A DNA stretch of 64,000 nt from Ruminococcus sp. (lineage in GTDB: Bacteria > Bacillota > Clostridia > Oscillospirales > Ruminococcaceae): assembly GCF_019423705.1 (NCBI RefSeq), contig NZ_JAHZAX010000001.1, positions 127,998-191,997 on the forward strand. Direction: 5' to 3'. Under the pieces are notes generated by a model. That model had not been told where the DNA came from, did no database searches, and saw only the letters and a program-made list of their open reading frames with translations. A program made the translations under genes and the position numbers. Shown here in pieces: positions 25,578 to 33,264 of this stretch. Numbering within the stretch: position 1 is the first letter of the stretch; each line of letters starts with the position of its first letter.

Positions 25578-26291
25578 CTATTCCAAACCGTATATTCTTT
25601 TCATTTCCGCCGAATTTCCGCCGTCTGCGGAGCGCACATACAAAGGCTTTTCTATCTGAACGAAAGGCTTTCCGCCCTTTTTGCCCTCTACAAGTATGAG
25701 CCAAGGGGGACATTCGGGGTTCTTGTGAACGGTCCGCAAGCGCTTTGGCTCAATGCCGTTCGCCCTCATTGCGGTCATAATGTCGCAAAGACGCTCGGGG
25801 CGGTTGCATATGCAAAGCCTGCCGCCGAATTTGAGGTTCTTCTTTGCGCATCTGCATACGTCGTCAATGGTGCAGAGCATTTCGTGCCGTGCGATGGACA
25901 CCGCTTCGCTGTCATTTTTCGCACCTGTGTTGTTTATTTTGTAGGGCGGATTGCAGGTGATAAGATCAAGCTCCTTCTCGCTGCGCCAGTCGTTCAGATC
26001 GCCCAAAACAGAGGTGATGTTCGTTATCTTCGACCTTTCCAACGAAATTTTCAGCTGCTCGTGAGCTTTTTCCTGTATCTCCACCGCATAAATTTTCTGC
26101 GGCTTGTAGAATTTTTGCAGCAGCAGGGCGATTATCCCGCTGCCTGTGCAGAGGTCGGCGCAAATGTCCTTGTGCCTTGCTGCGGCGAAATCACCAAGCA
26201 GAAAAGCGTCCGTGCCGAAGCGGTGCTCGTCGGAAATACATATCTCTATGCCATCGCCAAGATTTTCAAATGTGAAGTCATTGTATGTCAT
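25578..26291 (-). CDS. tRNA1(Val) adenine-N6 methyltransferase-like protein (YabB/TrmN6)
   Basis: 237 residues, Rossmann-fold SAM methyltransferase. Motif I is DLCTGSGIIALLL and motif IV is TCNPPYK, the NPPY signature of N6-adenine methyltransferases. The N-terminal GIEICISDEHRFGTDAFLLGDFA segment is typical of TrmN6/YabB. It modifies A37 of tRNA1Val in E. coli; the tRNA target here is assumed. Its ATG begins directly after the TAA of rimI, so the two genes are translated together. In Bacillus yabB also neighbours rsmI (yabC), as in this window. Confidence 0.88.
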   Translation of the reverse strand: MTYNDFTFENLGDGIEICISDEHRFGTDAFLLGDFAAARHKDICADLCTGSGIIALLLQKFYKPQKIYAVEIQEKAHEQLKISLERSKITNITSVLGDLNDWRSEKELDLITCNPPYKINNTGAKNDSEAVSIARHEMLCTIDDVCRCAKKNLKFGGRLCICNRPERLCDIMTAMRANGIEPKRLRTVHKNPECPPWLILVEGKKGGKPFVQIEKPLYVRSADGGNSAEMKRIYGLE

Positions 26292-26774
26292 TTAATCGTC
26301 CTTATTATTGTATGAATTGGGTTCAAGCGCCATTAAAATCGCATTTTCAGTCGGCGAGGTGTAGAAATTTTTCCTCAGCCCCACCTGTTCAAAGCCCAGC
26401 TTTTCGTAAAAGCTTATGGCAGCGGAATTTGAGCTCCTCACTTCAAGATACCATTTTTCAGCCTTTGCGGCATTGTATGCCCTGTCAAAAAGTGCTTTGG
26501 CTATCCCAAGCCTGCGGAATTTGTCCACCACGCCGATATTGTTTATCTCAGCCTCTCCGCAAACGCACCACACGCTTATAAAGCCTGCCGCTTCGCCGTT
26601 GCAAAGGGCGAAAAACGAATAGTCGTCGGGATTATCCACCTGTTTGAGATAAGTTTCAAGCGACCAAGCTTCAGGAAGAATTTCCGCTGCGATCTTTGCA
26701 TAGTCCGCCGCATTGTTTTTATCGAGGGTCACAATGTCAATATCAACTGTACCGATCGTGCAAATTTCGCTCAA
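26292..26774 (-). CDS. rimI: Ribosomal-protein-alanine N-acetyltransferase (RimI-like)
   Basis: GNAT acetyltransferase of about 160 residues. It has the acetyl-CoA loop VVDKFRRLGIAKALFDRAYNAA (R-x-x-G-x-A), then WYLEVRSSNSAAISFYEKLGFEQVGLRKNFY, the RimI-type ending. RimI acetylates the N-terminal alanine of ribosomal protein S18; related proteins have other targets. I place the start at TTG 26774, one base after the upstream stop codon, with GAGGG eight bases before it. No ATG is available in the early part and upstream extension would overlap the methyltransferase gene. The gene is directly followed by the trmN6-like gene. Confidence 0.85.
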   Translation of the reverse strand: MSEICTIGTVDIDIVTLDKNNAADYAKIAAEILPEAWSLETYLKQVDNPDDYSFFALCNGEAAGFISVWCVCGEAEINNIGVVDKFRRLGIAKALFDRAYNAAKAEKWYLEVRSSNSAAISFYEKLGFEQVGLRKNFYTSPTENAILMALEPNSYNNKDD

Positions 26775-26775
26775 C

Positions 26776-27399
26776 TTATTCGCCCTCGATCTTTGTGCCA
26801 ATAAGACAATATACCTTGCAGTCGCTCAGTATTTTGACCTTTACATCGTGGAAACCACGCTCTCTCGCCATTGAGCGCACCTGCTGCGGAGTGAACTTGT
26901 CAAAACCTGTGTCGCAATATGGCAGCTTGTCAAGATAGCCCTTTGTATAGAACGTGCAAATAAAATTGCCGCCGTCCTTGAGGACACGCCTTACTTCGTC
27001 GAGAACTTTGTCTGTGTCCTCCCAAAAATAAATGGTGTTGACTGTATAGACCGTGTCGAAAAAGTCGTCATTGTAGGGAAGCTGGTCTGCGCTGCCCTGC
27101 TGGAGAATGACCTTGTTTGTATTAACGCCGTCACGGTTCTCACGCTTTGCTTTTTCAACCATATCTGCGGAAATGTCCACCCCGTAGAACTTGGCGTTTA
27201 TGCTCTTGCTGAGCTTCTTTATCGTAACGCCGTTGCCGAAGCCGATGTCCAAAATTCTTGCGCCGTCAAGCTTGCAGACAAATTTTTTCACCGCCCTGTA
27301 ATGCTCAGCGTTGAAAAAGTTCATAAACCTTGCGCTTGCAAGTCCGCCAAGCCCCTGCGGGTCGGCAAACTGTCCGTCGATGTATTCTTTTATGCTCAT
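26776..27399 (-). CDS. Class I SAM-dependent methyltransferase
   Basis: 207 residues. Motif I is ILDIGFGNGVTIKKL, motif II ends FYGVDIS, and the later motif is VLKDGGNFICTFYTKG, giving the Methyltransf_11/UbiE-like pattern. The substrate is unknown; small molecules are usual for this subgroup. Its stop codon lies one base before the rimI start, so the two are coupled. It does not carry NPPY, so it is not an adenine-N6 enzyme. Confidence 0.82.
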   Translation of the reverse strand: MSIKEYIDGQFADPQGLGGLASARFMNFFNAEHYRAVKKFVCKLDGARILDIGFGNGVTIKKLSKSINAKFYGVDISADMVEKAKRENRDGVNTNKVILQQGSADQLPYNDDFFDTVYTVNTIYFWEDTDKVLDEVRRVLKDGGNFICTFYTKGYLDKLPYCDTGFDKFTPQQVRSMARERGFHDVKVKILSDCKVYCLIGTKIEGE

Positions 27400-27462
27400 A
27401 AAATCACCTCAAAAATCTAAAATGTAAATATATAAATGTATAATATAAAATTGCGAAATCCA

Positions 27463-27490
27463 ACGGGCGAACAATGTTCGCCCCTACATA
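27463..27490. repeat. GGGCGAAC-type repeat, copy
   Basis: ACGGGCGAAC-AAT-GTTCGCCCCTACATA between rsmI and the methyltransferase gene. Confidence 0.75.
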
Positions 27491-27607
27491 ATTCAATTCT
27501 ATTTTCGCTTTGTCGAGAGCTCAATGCAAACGCCTTTTCTTTATCGACCCTATCCTCGGGCTACTATAAAAAGTTGCCCGTAGTACAAGACTATGCGAAT
27601 TAAAAAA

Positions 27608-28432
27608 CTATTTAAACAGCCTTCCGTACAATTCGCCCTTGGAAAATCCTGTCGCCTTTGCGATCTCACGGCAGGCGTCTGCGCCACGCATACCCTTTTC
27701 CACAAGAGCTTTCACCTGCTCAAGCGCCTCTTCGATGTTCTCCGCAGGGCAGAGCTCTTCCTCTTTTGCACCCTCGATAACAAGCACAAATTCACCCTTG
27801 GGCTTGTTGACCTCGTAATAATCCACCGCCTGCGCAAGAGTGGCGCGGAAAACCTCTTCGTGTATCTTTGTAAGCTCTCTGCAAATGGAAATTTTTCTGT
27901 CGCCGAAATATTCCAGCATATCCTTCAAAGTGTAGATAAGCTTGTGGGGAGCTTCGTAAAAAATCAGCGTGTTCGTGCAGTTTTTCACCGCCGCAAGATG
28001 ATTCAAACGCTGCTTTTTCGTGGTGGACAAAAAGCCCTCAAACTGAAATTTCGCCGTGTCAAGTCCGCTTATTGCAAGGGCAGATACCACCGCCGACGGC
28101 CCTGGAACGACTTCCACTTTCACACCATTTTCGGCGCAAAGCTTTACAAGCAGCTCGCCCGGATCGGAAATGCAGGGCATACCTGCGTCTGTGACGATAG
28201 CTGCGTCCTCGCCTGCCATTATCCTGTTCAAAATCCCCTCGCCGACAGCCTTTGCGTTGTGCTCGTGATAACTCACCAGCGGCGTTTTTATCTCGAAATA
28301 ATTGAGCAGCTTTGCGGTAACTCTTGTGTCCTCGGCGCAGATGAAATCCGCCTTTTCAAGGGTCTCAACGGCACGATAGGTCATATCGCCAAGGTTGCCG
28401 ATAGGCGTGCCCACAACATATAACTTTCCCAT
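27608..28432 (-). CDS. rsmI: 16S rRNA (cytidine-1402-2'-O)-methyltransferase
   Basis: 274 residues, tetrapyrrole-methylase fold. Motifs: LYVVGTPIGNLGDMTYRAVETL at the N-terminus, CAEDTRVT, SYHEHN, VTDAGMPCISDPGELLV and YEAPHKL. It methylates the ribose of C1402 in the decoding centre with SAM. Its ATG follows the dusB stop by one base, so the two are one transcript. Confidence 0.96.
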   Translation of the reverse strand: MGKLYVVGTPIGNLGDMTYRAVETLEKADFICAEDTRVTAKLLNYFEIKTPLVSYHEHNAKAVGEGILNRIMAGEDAAIVTDAGMPCISDPGELLVKLCAENGVKVEVVPGPSAVVSALAISGLDTAKFQFEGFLSTTKKQRLNHLAAVKNCTNTLIFYEAPHKLIYTLKDMLEYFGDRKISICRELTKIHEEVFRATLAQAVDYYEVNKPKGEFVLVIEGAKEEELCPAENIEEALEQVKALVEKGMRGADACREIAKATGFSKGELYGRLFK

Positions 28433-28433
28433 T

Positions 28434-29417
28434 TTATGTATCCTCTCTGTTGGTCTGCAAAATAAATTCTATCATATCATCAAGGTCGCAAAGGGTGTTA
28501 AGTCCGCCGCTCTGCGCCCTAAGTTTAGCAGAGCCTTTGAGCCCTTTGACATACCAAGCGCAATTTTTGCGAGCCTCTTTCATACCCTGCCGCTCGCCTT
28601 TATATTTGCAGATAAGCTGGCAATGCTTTCTCATAATTGCCATTTTTTCCTCGACTGATGGCTCTGCAAGGGTCTCGCCCGTTTCAAGATAATGCTTCAC
28701 ATCACGGAAAACCCAAGGACGGCCATAGCTTCCACGGCCTATCATCACAAGGTCGCAGCCTGTATAATCGTACATATCCTTTGCAGTTTTGCCGTTAATA
28801 ACGTCGCCATTGCCGATAACAGGGATAGAGACGGCATTTTTCACCTGCTTGATTATATCCCAATCGGCTTTGCCCGAATAGAACTGAGTGCGTGTTCGTC
28901 CGTGGCAGGTGACCGCCGAAGCGCCTGCCTGCTCGATAAGCTTTGCGAACTCGACAGCGTTGATATTATCGCTATCCCAGCCTGCACGGAACTTGACCGT
29001 AACGGGGCAATCGGCGTTTTTGACGACTTCACGACAAATCTCCGCCGCAATTTCGGGGAGCTTCATAAGGGCAGAGCCGCTGCCGTTGCCGACGATTTTT
29101 GGCACGGGACAGCCCATATTTATATCAATAATATCGGGGGAAAACTGGTTGAGCATATAAGCCGCCTTTCCCATAAAATAGGGGTCTTCGCCGAAAAGCT
29201 GGAGGGCGTAAGGGCGCTCTTCAGCTTCTATCTCGCAAAGTCGTGCGGTTTTCTTATCGCCATAGCAAAGACCTTTAGAGGATATCATTTCGCTGATTAG
29301 ATAAGCAGCGCCGAACTCTTTGCACATAAGGCGGTAGGATTTATCCGCCACGGAGGCCATAGGTGCGAGGGCGGCGGAGCGTTCTATTTTCACATTTCCG
29401 ATAGTGAGAAAATTCAT
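28434..29417 (-). CDS. dusB: tRNA-dihydrouridine synthase
   Basis: FMN enzyme that reduces uridines in tRNA. 327 residues. TIM-barrel motifs: ALAPMASVADKSYR, IDINMGCPVPKIVGNGSGSALMK with the catalytic cysteine, VTVKFRAGWD, VTCHGRTRTQFYSG, VIGNGDVINGKTAKDM and LVMIGRGSYGRPWVF. It is the first gene of the dusB-rsmI pair, with a plausible promoter upstream. Assignment to DusB rather than another Dus subfamily is by overall similarity. Confidence 0.92.
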   Translation of the reverse strand: MNFLTIGNVKIERSAALAPMASVADKSYRLMCKEFGAAYLISEMISSKGLCYGDKKTARLCEIEAEERPYALQLFGEDPYFMGKAAYMLNQFSPDIIDINMGCPVPKIVGNGSGSALMKLPEIAAEICREVVKNADCPVTVKFRAGWDSDNINAVEFAKLIEQAGASAVTCHGRTRTQFYSGKADWDIIKQVKNAVSIPVIGNGDVINGKTAKDMYDYTGCDLVMIGRGSYGRPWVFRDVKHYLETGETLAEPSVEEKMAIMRKHCQLICKYKGERQGMKEARKNCAWYVKGLKGSAKLRAQSGGLNTLCDLDDMIEFILQTNREDT

Positions 29418-29457
29418 TATTTCAGACCTTTCAACAACATATAAGTATTCACTTTAT

Positions 29458-29486
29458 ATTATAGCACAAAACAACCATAAAAGCAA
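29458..29486 (-). promoter_or_regulatory. Promoter of dusB-rsmI
   Basis: Minus strand TTGCTT, 17-base spacer, TATAAT, about 40 bases before the dusB start. Confidence 0.55.
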
Positions 29487-29537
29487 TATTGGAGTGGAGT
29501 GCAAAAGTTATTCGCCGTTTGCGATGATCTTTATAGT

Positions 29538-29582
29538 CCAAAAACAAAAAGAGCGGCCGCCACATCGTGACGAACCGCCCTT
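29538..29582 (-). terminator. Terminator of the rubrerythrin gene
   Basis: Minus strand: AGGGCGG...CCGCTCT imperfect stem with internal GT pairs followed by TTTTTG, 10 bases after the stop codon. Confidence 0.6.
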
Positions 29583-29592
29583 TGGGGAAAAT

Positions 29593-30144
29593 TTACTTGT
29601 TAGCGAAATATCTGTCATAAAGACCCTTGAAGCCACATCCGTGTCTTGCCTCGTCCTTTGCCATTTCGTGAACTGTGTCGTGAATAGCGTCGTAACCAAG
29701 CTCCTTAGCTCTTCTTGCAAGCTTCATCTTGCCCTCGCAAGCTCCGTTCTCTGCCATATATCTAAGCTCAAGGTTTCTCTTTGTGGAAGGCGTTACTACC
29801 TCGCCAAGAAGCTCTGCAAACTTAGCAGCGTGCTCAGCCTCTTCATATGCTGCCTTCTCGTAGTAAAGACCAACCTCAGGATAACCCTCTCTGTATGCAA
29901 CTCTTGCCATTGCAAGATACATACCAACTTCTGAACATTCACCGTTGAAGTTCTCTCTCAGTCCTGCTACTACCTCTTCGTCAAGACCCTCTGCAACGCC
30001 TACCTTGTGCTCATCAGCCCAAGTAAGCTTCTCTTCTTCTACTTTATTGAACTTTTCAGCAGGTGCGTGGCACAATGGACATTCCTTTGGTGCAGCCTCG
30101 CCCTCATAAACATAACCGCATACTGAACATACAAACTTTGACAT
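29593..30144 (-). CDS. Reverse rubrerythrin (NADH peroxidase system)
   Basis: 183 residues. An N-terminal rubredoxin-type Fe(Cys)4 domain (VCSVCGYVYEG and CPLCHAP, residues 5-28) is followed by a ferritin-like diiron four-helix domain with E-x(n)-E-x-x-H motifs (NFNGECSEVGMYLAMARVA, YEEAEHAAKFAELLGE, ENGACEGKMKLAR, EMAKDEARHG). The rubredoxin-first order marks the reverse rubrerythrins of Clostridia, which reduce hydrogen peroxide and support oxygen tolerance of anaerobes. AGGAGG precedes the start. A strong promoter with a leader of over 100 bases lies upstream; peroxide control (PerR) is plausible but no box was identified with certainty. Confidence 0.92.
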   Translation of the reverse strand: MSKFVCSVCGYVYEGEAAPKECPLCHAPAEKFNKVEEEKLTWADEHKVGVAEGLDEEVVAGLRENFNGECSEVGMYLAMARVAYREGYPEVGLYYEKAAYEEAEHAAKFAELLGEVVTPSTKRNLELRYMAENGACEGKMKLARRAKELGYDAIHDTVHEMAKDEARHGCGFKGLYDRYFANK

Positions 30145-30274
30145 AATTACGTCCTCCTTTTTAAGACTTTTTTCGTTTTATTCGTTACTTTAATTATCGG
30201 CAAATTTCCTGCCAACATCTTCTCAAACGCCCTATCTTAGGCGTTTCCAGCAGCTTTCCCCTTGCTGTGATTAA

Positions 30275-30303
30275 AGTATACCACATCGGTACACATTTGT
30301 CAA
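30275..30303 (-). promoter_or_regulatory. Promoter of the reverse rubrerythrin gene
   Basis: Minus strand TTGACA, 17-base spacer, TATACT, about 130 bases upstream of the start codon. The leader contains two hairpins (about 30240-30262 CAGCAAGG/CTGCTG and 30215-30245 AACGCC/GGCGTT). Confidence 0.75.
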
Positions 30304-30450
30304 TAGATTAGCCTTGCCTAACAATACAAAATTAATGTAAAATTTCTCGCCGATATTTTGGCTATTTTGACGAATATGATAAAAGAGACAAAAACGCAAA
30401 AAAGGGCGACCATAAAAGCCGCCCGTGTTATTCAAAAAAGCTGGTAACAG

Positions 30451-30549
30451 ACGGGCGAACGCTGTTCGCCCCTACAAAAACGTAATTTGTAGGGGAAAAT
30501 TGTTGTTCGACAAGGCTCACAACAATTTGCGTCCTCGACGTCCCACTTG
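30451..30549. repeat. Long compound repeat, left of araD
   Basis: GGGCGAAC-GCT-GTTCGCCCCTACA, then a spacer, then a TGTAGGGG unit, the AAATTGTTG/CAACAATTT inverted pair and GCGTCCTCGACGTCC. A near-copy in inverted orientation lies on the other side of araD at 31349. The rest of the gap 30145-30595 holds the rubrerythrin leader and promoter; no gene is seen. Confidence 0.75.
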
Positions 30550-30595
30550 TTTAAGTTCTCATTTTTATGGCTACCAAACGCCATATGTATCCAAT

Positions 30596-31285
30596 TTATT
30601 TCTGTCCGTAATAAGCATTTTTGCCGTGCTTTCTGAGGAAGTGCTTGTCAAGAAGTTCCTGCTGCATATGACCGATCTCGGGGTTCATCATCATTGCGTG
30701 GAAGTTCATAAACGCCGCCTCTTCAAGCACAACAGCATTGTGAACAGCCTCCGCTGCGTCCTTGCCCCAAGTGAATGGGCCGTGGCTCTTTACCAAAACT
30801 GCCGGTATCTGCGTGGGGTCAAGTCCATTGAACGCCTCGATTATTACCGTGCCTGTCTCCTTTTCGTATTCCCCTGCGATCTCCTCGGGAGTCATGGCCC
30901 TTGTGCAAGGTATCTCGCCGTAAAAATAATCTGCGTGAGTTGTTCCCATAGGGATAACGCCCTTGCCTGCCTGCGCAAAGGAAGTCGCCCAACGGCTGTG
31001 CGTGTGAACAATTCCGCCGATGTCAAACGCCTTGTAAAGCTCGATGTGCGTCGGGGTGTCGCTGGAAGGCTTGTACCTGCCCTCAACTACCTTGCCCGTC
31101 TCAATGTCAACTACAACCATATCATCGGCTTTCATACCCTCATAAGGCACGCCCGACGGCTTTATAACAAGAGTTTCGCTCGCCCTGTCAACGGCGGAAA
31201 CATTTCCCCAAGTGAATGTTACAAGATTATATTTAGGCAGAAGCAGATTTGCTTCAAGCACCTGCTGTTTTAATTCTTCAAGCAT
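30596..31285 (-). CDS. araD: L-ribulose-5-phosphate 4-epimerase
   Basis: Class II aldolase-family zinc enzyme of 229 residues that converts L-ribulose 5-phosphate to D-xylulose 5-phosphate in arabinose breakdown. Visible are LVTFTWGNVSA, VIKPSGVPYEGM, SDTPTHIELYKAF, the zinc ligands in VHTHSRWATSFAQAG, and TTHADYFYGEIPCTR. The start at ATG 31285 is set by GAGGAG upstream; a longer reading to 31318 lacks a ribosome site. It is the last gene of the minus-strand arabinose group, but is separated from araB by a 200-base gap with repeats. Confidence 0.95.
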   Translation of the reverse strand: MLEELKQQVLEANLLLPKYNLVTFTWGNVSAVDRASETLVIKPSGVPYEGMKADDMVVVDIETGKVVEGRYKPSSDTPTHIELYKAFDIGGIVHTHSRWATSFAQAGKGVIPMGTTHADYFYGEIPCTRAMTPEEIAGEYEKETGTVIIEAFNGLDPTQIPAVLVKSHGPFTWGKDAAEAVHNAVVLEEAAFMNFHAMMMNPEIGHMQQELLDKHFLRKHGKNAYYGQK

Positions 31286-31348
31286 AAAATTTTCTCCTCT
31301 CAACAATTTAAAAAGCAAATATTACATCAAACAGCTTGCGATAAATGA

Positions 31349-31449
31349 GACGTCGAGGACGCAAATTGTTGTGAGCCTTGTTGAACAACAATTTTCCCCT
31401 ACAAACAACGTAAATGCGTTTTGTAGGGGCGAACATCGTTCGCCCGTTG
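31349..31449. repeat. Long compound repeat, right of araD (inverted copy)
   Basis: Reverse-complement relative of the 30451 copy over about 95 bases: GACGTCGAGGACGC, AAATTGTTG/CAACAATTT, CCCCTACA, TGTAGGGGCGAAC-ATC-GTTCGCCCG. Confidence 0.75.
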
Positions 31450-31487
31450 GTTTTGTATTCGTCGCAACTACAAAATTGTCTCTTTTA

Positions 31488-33062
31488 TCAGAACTGCGCC
31501 GCTCTCTGCGCTTCAAGTCCGTTCTTGTATCTCTCAAGGAACTTGTCATAACCATTTTTAGCCTCAGCATTCGGCTGAGCCGTGACCGCTTCCATATCTG
31601 CAAAGACCTTTTTGTCAAGGAACTCAGAAAGGCTCTCGCCTTGTGAAAGCTCCATATACGCCGCAAGAAGTGCCATTCCCCAAGCGCCGCCCTCGCCTGC
31701 CGTTGTCATAACCGAAACAGGGGTGTAAAGTGCGTCCGCCATAAGCTGCGAAGCCACTCCGCTGACCTTGAAAAGTCCGCCGTGACCTGTTATCTTTTCA
31801 GCCGTCACATTCTCCTTGTCAAAAAGTATATCCATTCCGATCTTCAGCGCAGAAAATGCGGAATAAAGCTGCGCTCTGAAAAAGTTTCCGAGAGTAAGCT
31901 TGCTGTCGGGGGTGCGAAAATACATCGGCCTGCCCTCTTCAAGCTTTATAACAGGCTCGCCAGAAAGACAGTTGTACGCCGTCACACCGCCGCAAGAGCT
32001 GTCCGCTTCCATTGCGTTGCGATAGAGCATTTCATAAAGGCTGCTCTTGTCGATATTGTTGCCTGTCAGCGCCGCAAATTCGCCGAACATATTCACCCAG
32101 CCGTCAAGCTCTGAACAACAGTTGTTGCAATGAACCATCGCAACAGGAGAGCCGTCTGGTGTTGTAACAACGTCTATCTCCTCGTAAACGCCTTTAAGCG
32201 GTTTGTCCAGCACCAGCATTGCGAATATCGAAGTGCCTGCGGAGATATTTCCCGTGCGCTTTGAAATGCTGTTCGTTGCCACCATTCCCGTGCCTGCGTC
32301 GCCCTCCGGCGGACAAACCGCCGCACCTGCTTTGAGTTTTCCGCTTGGGTCGAGGAACTTTGCGCCCTCTTCCGTCAAAAATGCGCCCTTGTCGCCTGCA
32401 TTTCTCACCGCAGGGAGAATATTTTCTATCTTGCCTGCAAAGCCCTTGTCAGAAAGCGCCTTATCCATAAGCTTGACATATTCGCTCTTATACCCAATGC
32501 CATCGACAGGGAAAATTCCCGAAGCCTCGCCAACGCCAACTTCAAAGCGGCCTGTCAAAAGCTTGTGAACATAGCCTGCAAGGGTGTTGATATAAGCGAT
32601 ATGGACGACGTGAGGCTCTTTGTTGAGCACAGCTTGATAAAGGTGGGCAATGCTCCAGCGCTGAGGGATATTGAAGCCGAAAAGCTCCGTAAGCTCCTTT
32701 GCGGCCTCTGCGGTCATAGTATTTCGCCAAGTTCTAAACGGCACAAGCAGTCTGTCGCTGCTGTCAAAAGCCATATAGCCGTGCATCATTGCGGATATTC
32801 CGATAGCGCCGAAAGTTTCGGGATAAACGCCGAACTTTTCATTTACATTCTCTGCAAGGTCTTTATAGCAAGCCTGCACGCCGTTTTTGATATCCTCAAG
32901 AGAATAAGTCCAGCAGCCGTTTTCAAATCGGTTCTCCCATTGATGAGAACCTGTCGCCATAGGCGCAAGGTCGCTTCCCACCAGCACGGCCTTTATCCTC
33001 GTTGAGCCGAACTCGATACCGAGATAAGTTTTTCCCTGCAAAATACTATCCTTTGCGGTCAT
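31488..33062 (-). CDS. araB: L-ribulokinase (FGGY-family carbohydrate kinase)
   Basis: 524 residues. The N-terminal FGGY domain has YLGIEFGSTRIKAVLVGSD, GISAMMHGYMAFD and FRTWRNTMTAEAA. The C-terminal domain has GNISAGTSIFAMLVLDKP and ITGHGGLFKVSGVASQLMAD (ATP site), then GGAWGMALLAAYM. It phosphorylates L-ribulose at C5; the place beside araD and an arabinofuranosidase gene fixes this substrate well. The ATG at 33062 has GGAG nine bases upstream. A separate promoter precedes the gene. Confidence 0.93.
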   Translation of the reverse strand: MTAKDSILQGKTYLGIEFGSTRIKAVLVGSDLAPMATGSHQWENRFENGCWTYSLEDIKNGVQACYKDLAENVNEKFGVYPETFGAIGISAMMHGYMAFDSSDRLLVPFRTWRNTMTAEAAKELTELFGFNIPQRWSIAHLYQAVLNKEPHVVHIAYINTLAGYVHKLLTGRFEVGVGEASGIFPVDGIGYKSEYVKLMDKALSDKGFAGKIENILPAVRNAGDKGAFLTEEGAKFLDPSGKLKAGAAVCPPEGDAGTGMVATNSISKRTGNISAGTSIFAMLVLDKPLKGVYEEIDVVTTPDGSPVAMVHCNNCCSELDGWVNMFGEFAALTGNNIDKSSLYEMLYRNAMEADSSCGGVTAYNCLSGEPVIKLEEGRPMYFRTPDSKLTLGNFFRAQLYSAFSALKIGMDILFDKENVTAEKITGHGGLFKVSGVASQLMADALYTPVSVMTTAGEGGAWGMALLAAYMELSQGESLSEFLDKKVFADMEAVTAQPNAEAKNGYDKFLERYKNGLEAQRAAQF

Positions 33063-33146
33063 TATCAAGCGCTCCTTTTTTATTTTTTTATTATGTGTTT
33101 ATATTTTTCTCTATGATTATATTTTGTCTTGTTAAAAACGTAACTA

Positions 33147-33175
33147 GTAGGGGGCGAACAGCGTTCGCCCGTCGG
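33147..33175. repeat. GGGCGAAC-type repeat, copy
   Basis: TAGGGGGCGAAC-AGC-GTTCGCCCGT within the leader of araB. Confidence 0.7.
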
Positions 33176-33220
33176 TTTACCACTTTTTCAACAATTTGAA
33201 TTTTCTATTGTTTATGTTAT

Positions 33221-33249
33221 ATTTTATCACACTTTCGGCAACATTTCAA
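33221..33249 (-). promoter_or_regulatory. Promoter of araB
   Basis: Minus strand TTGAAA, 17-base spacer, TAAAAT, about 160 bases upstream of the araB start, just after the GH51 gene. Confidence 0.5.
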
Positions 33250-33264
33250 TAAGCCCCGAAGGAC

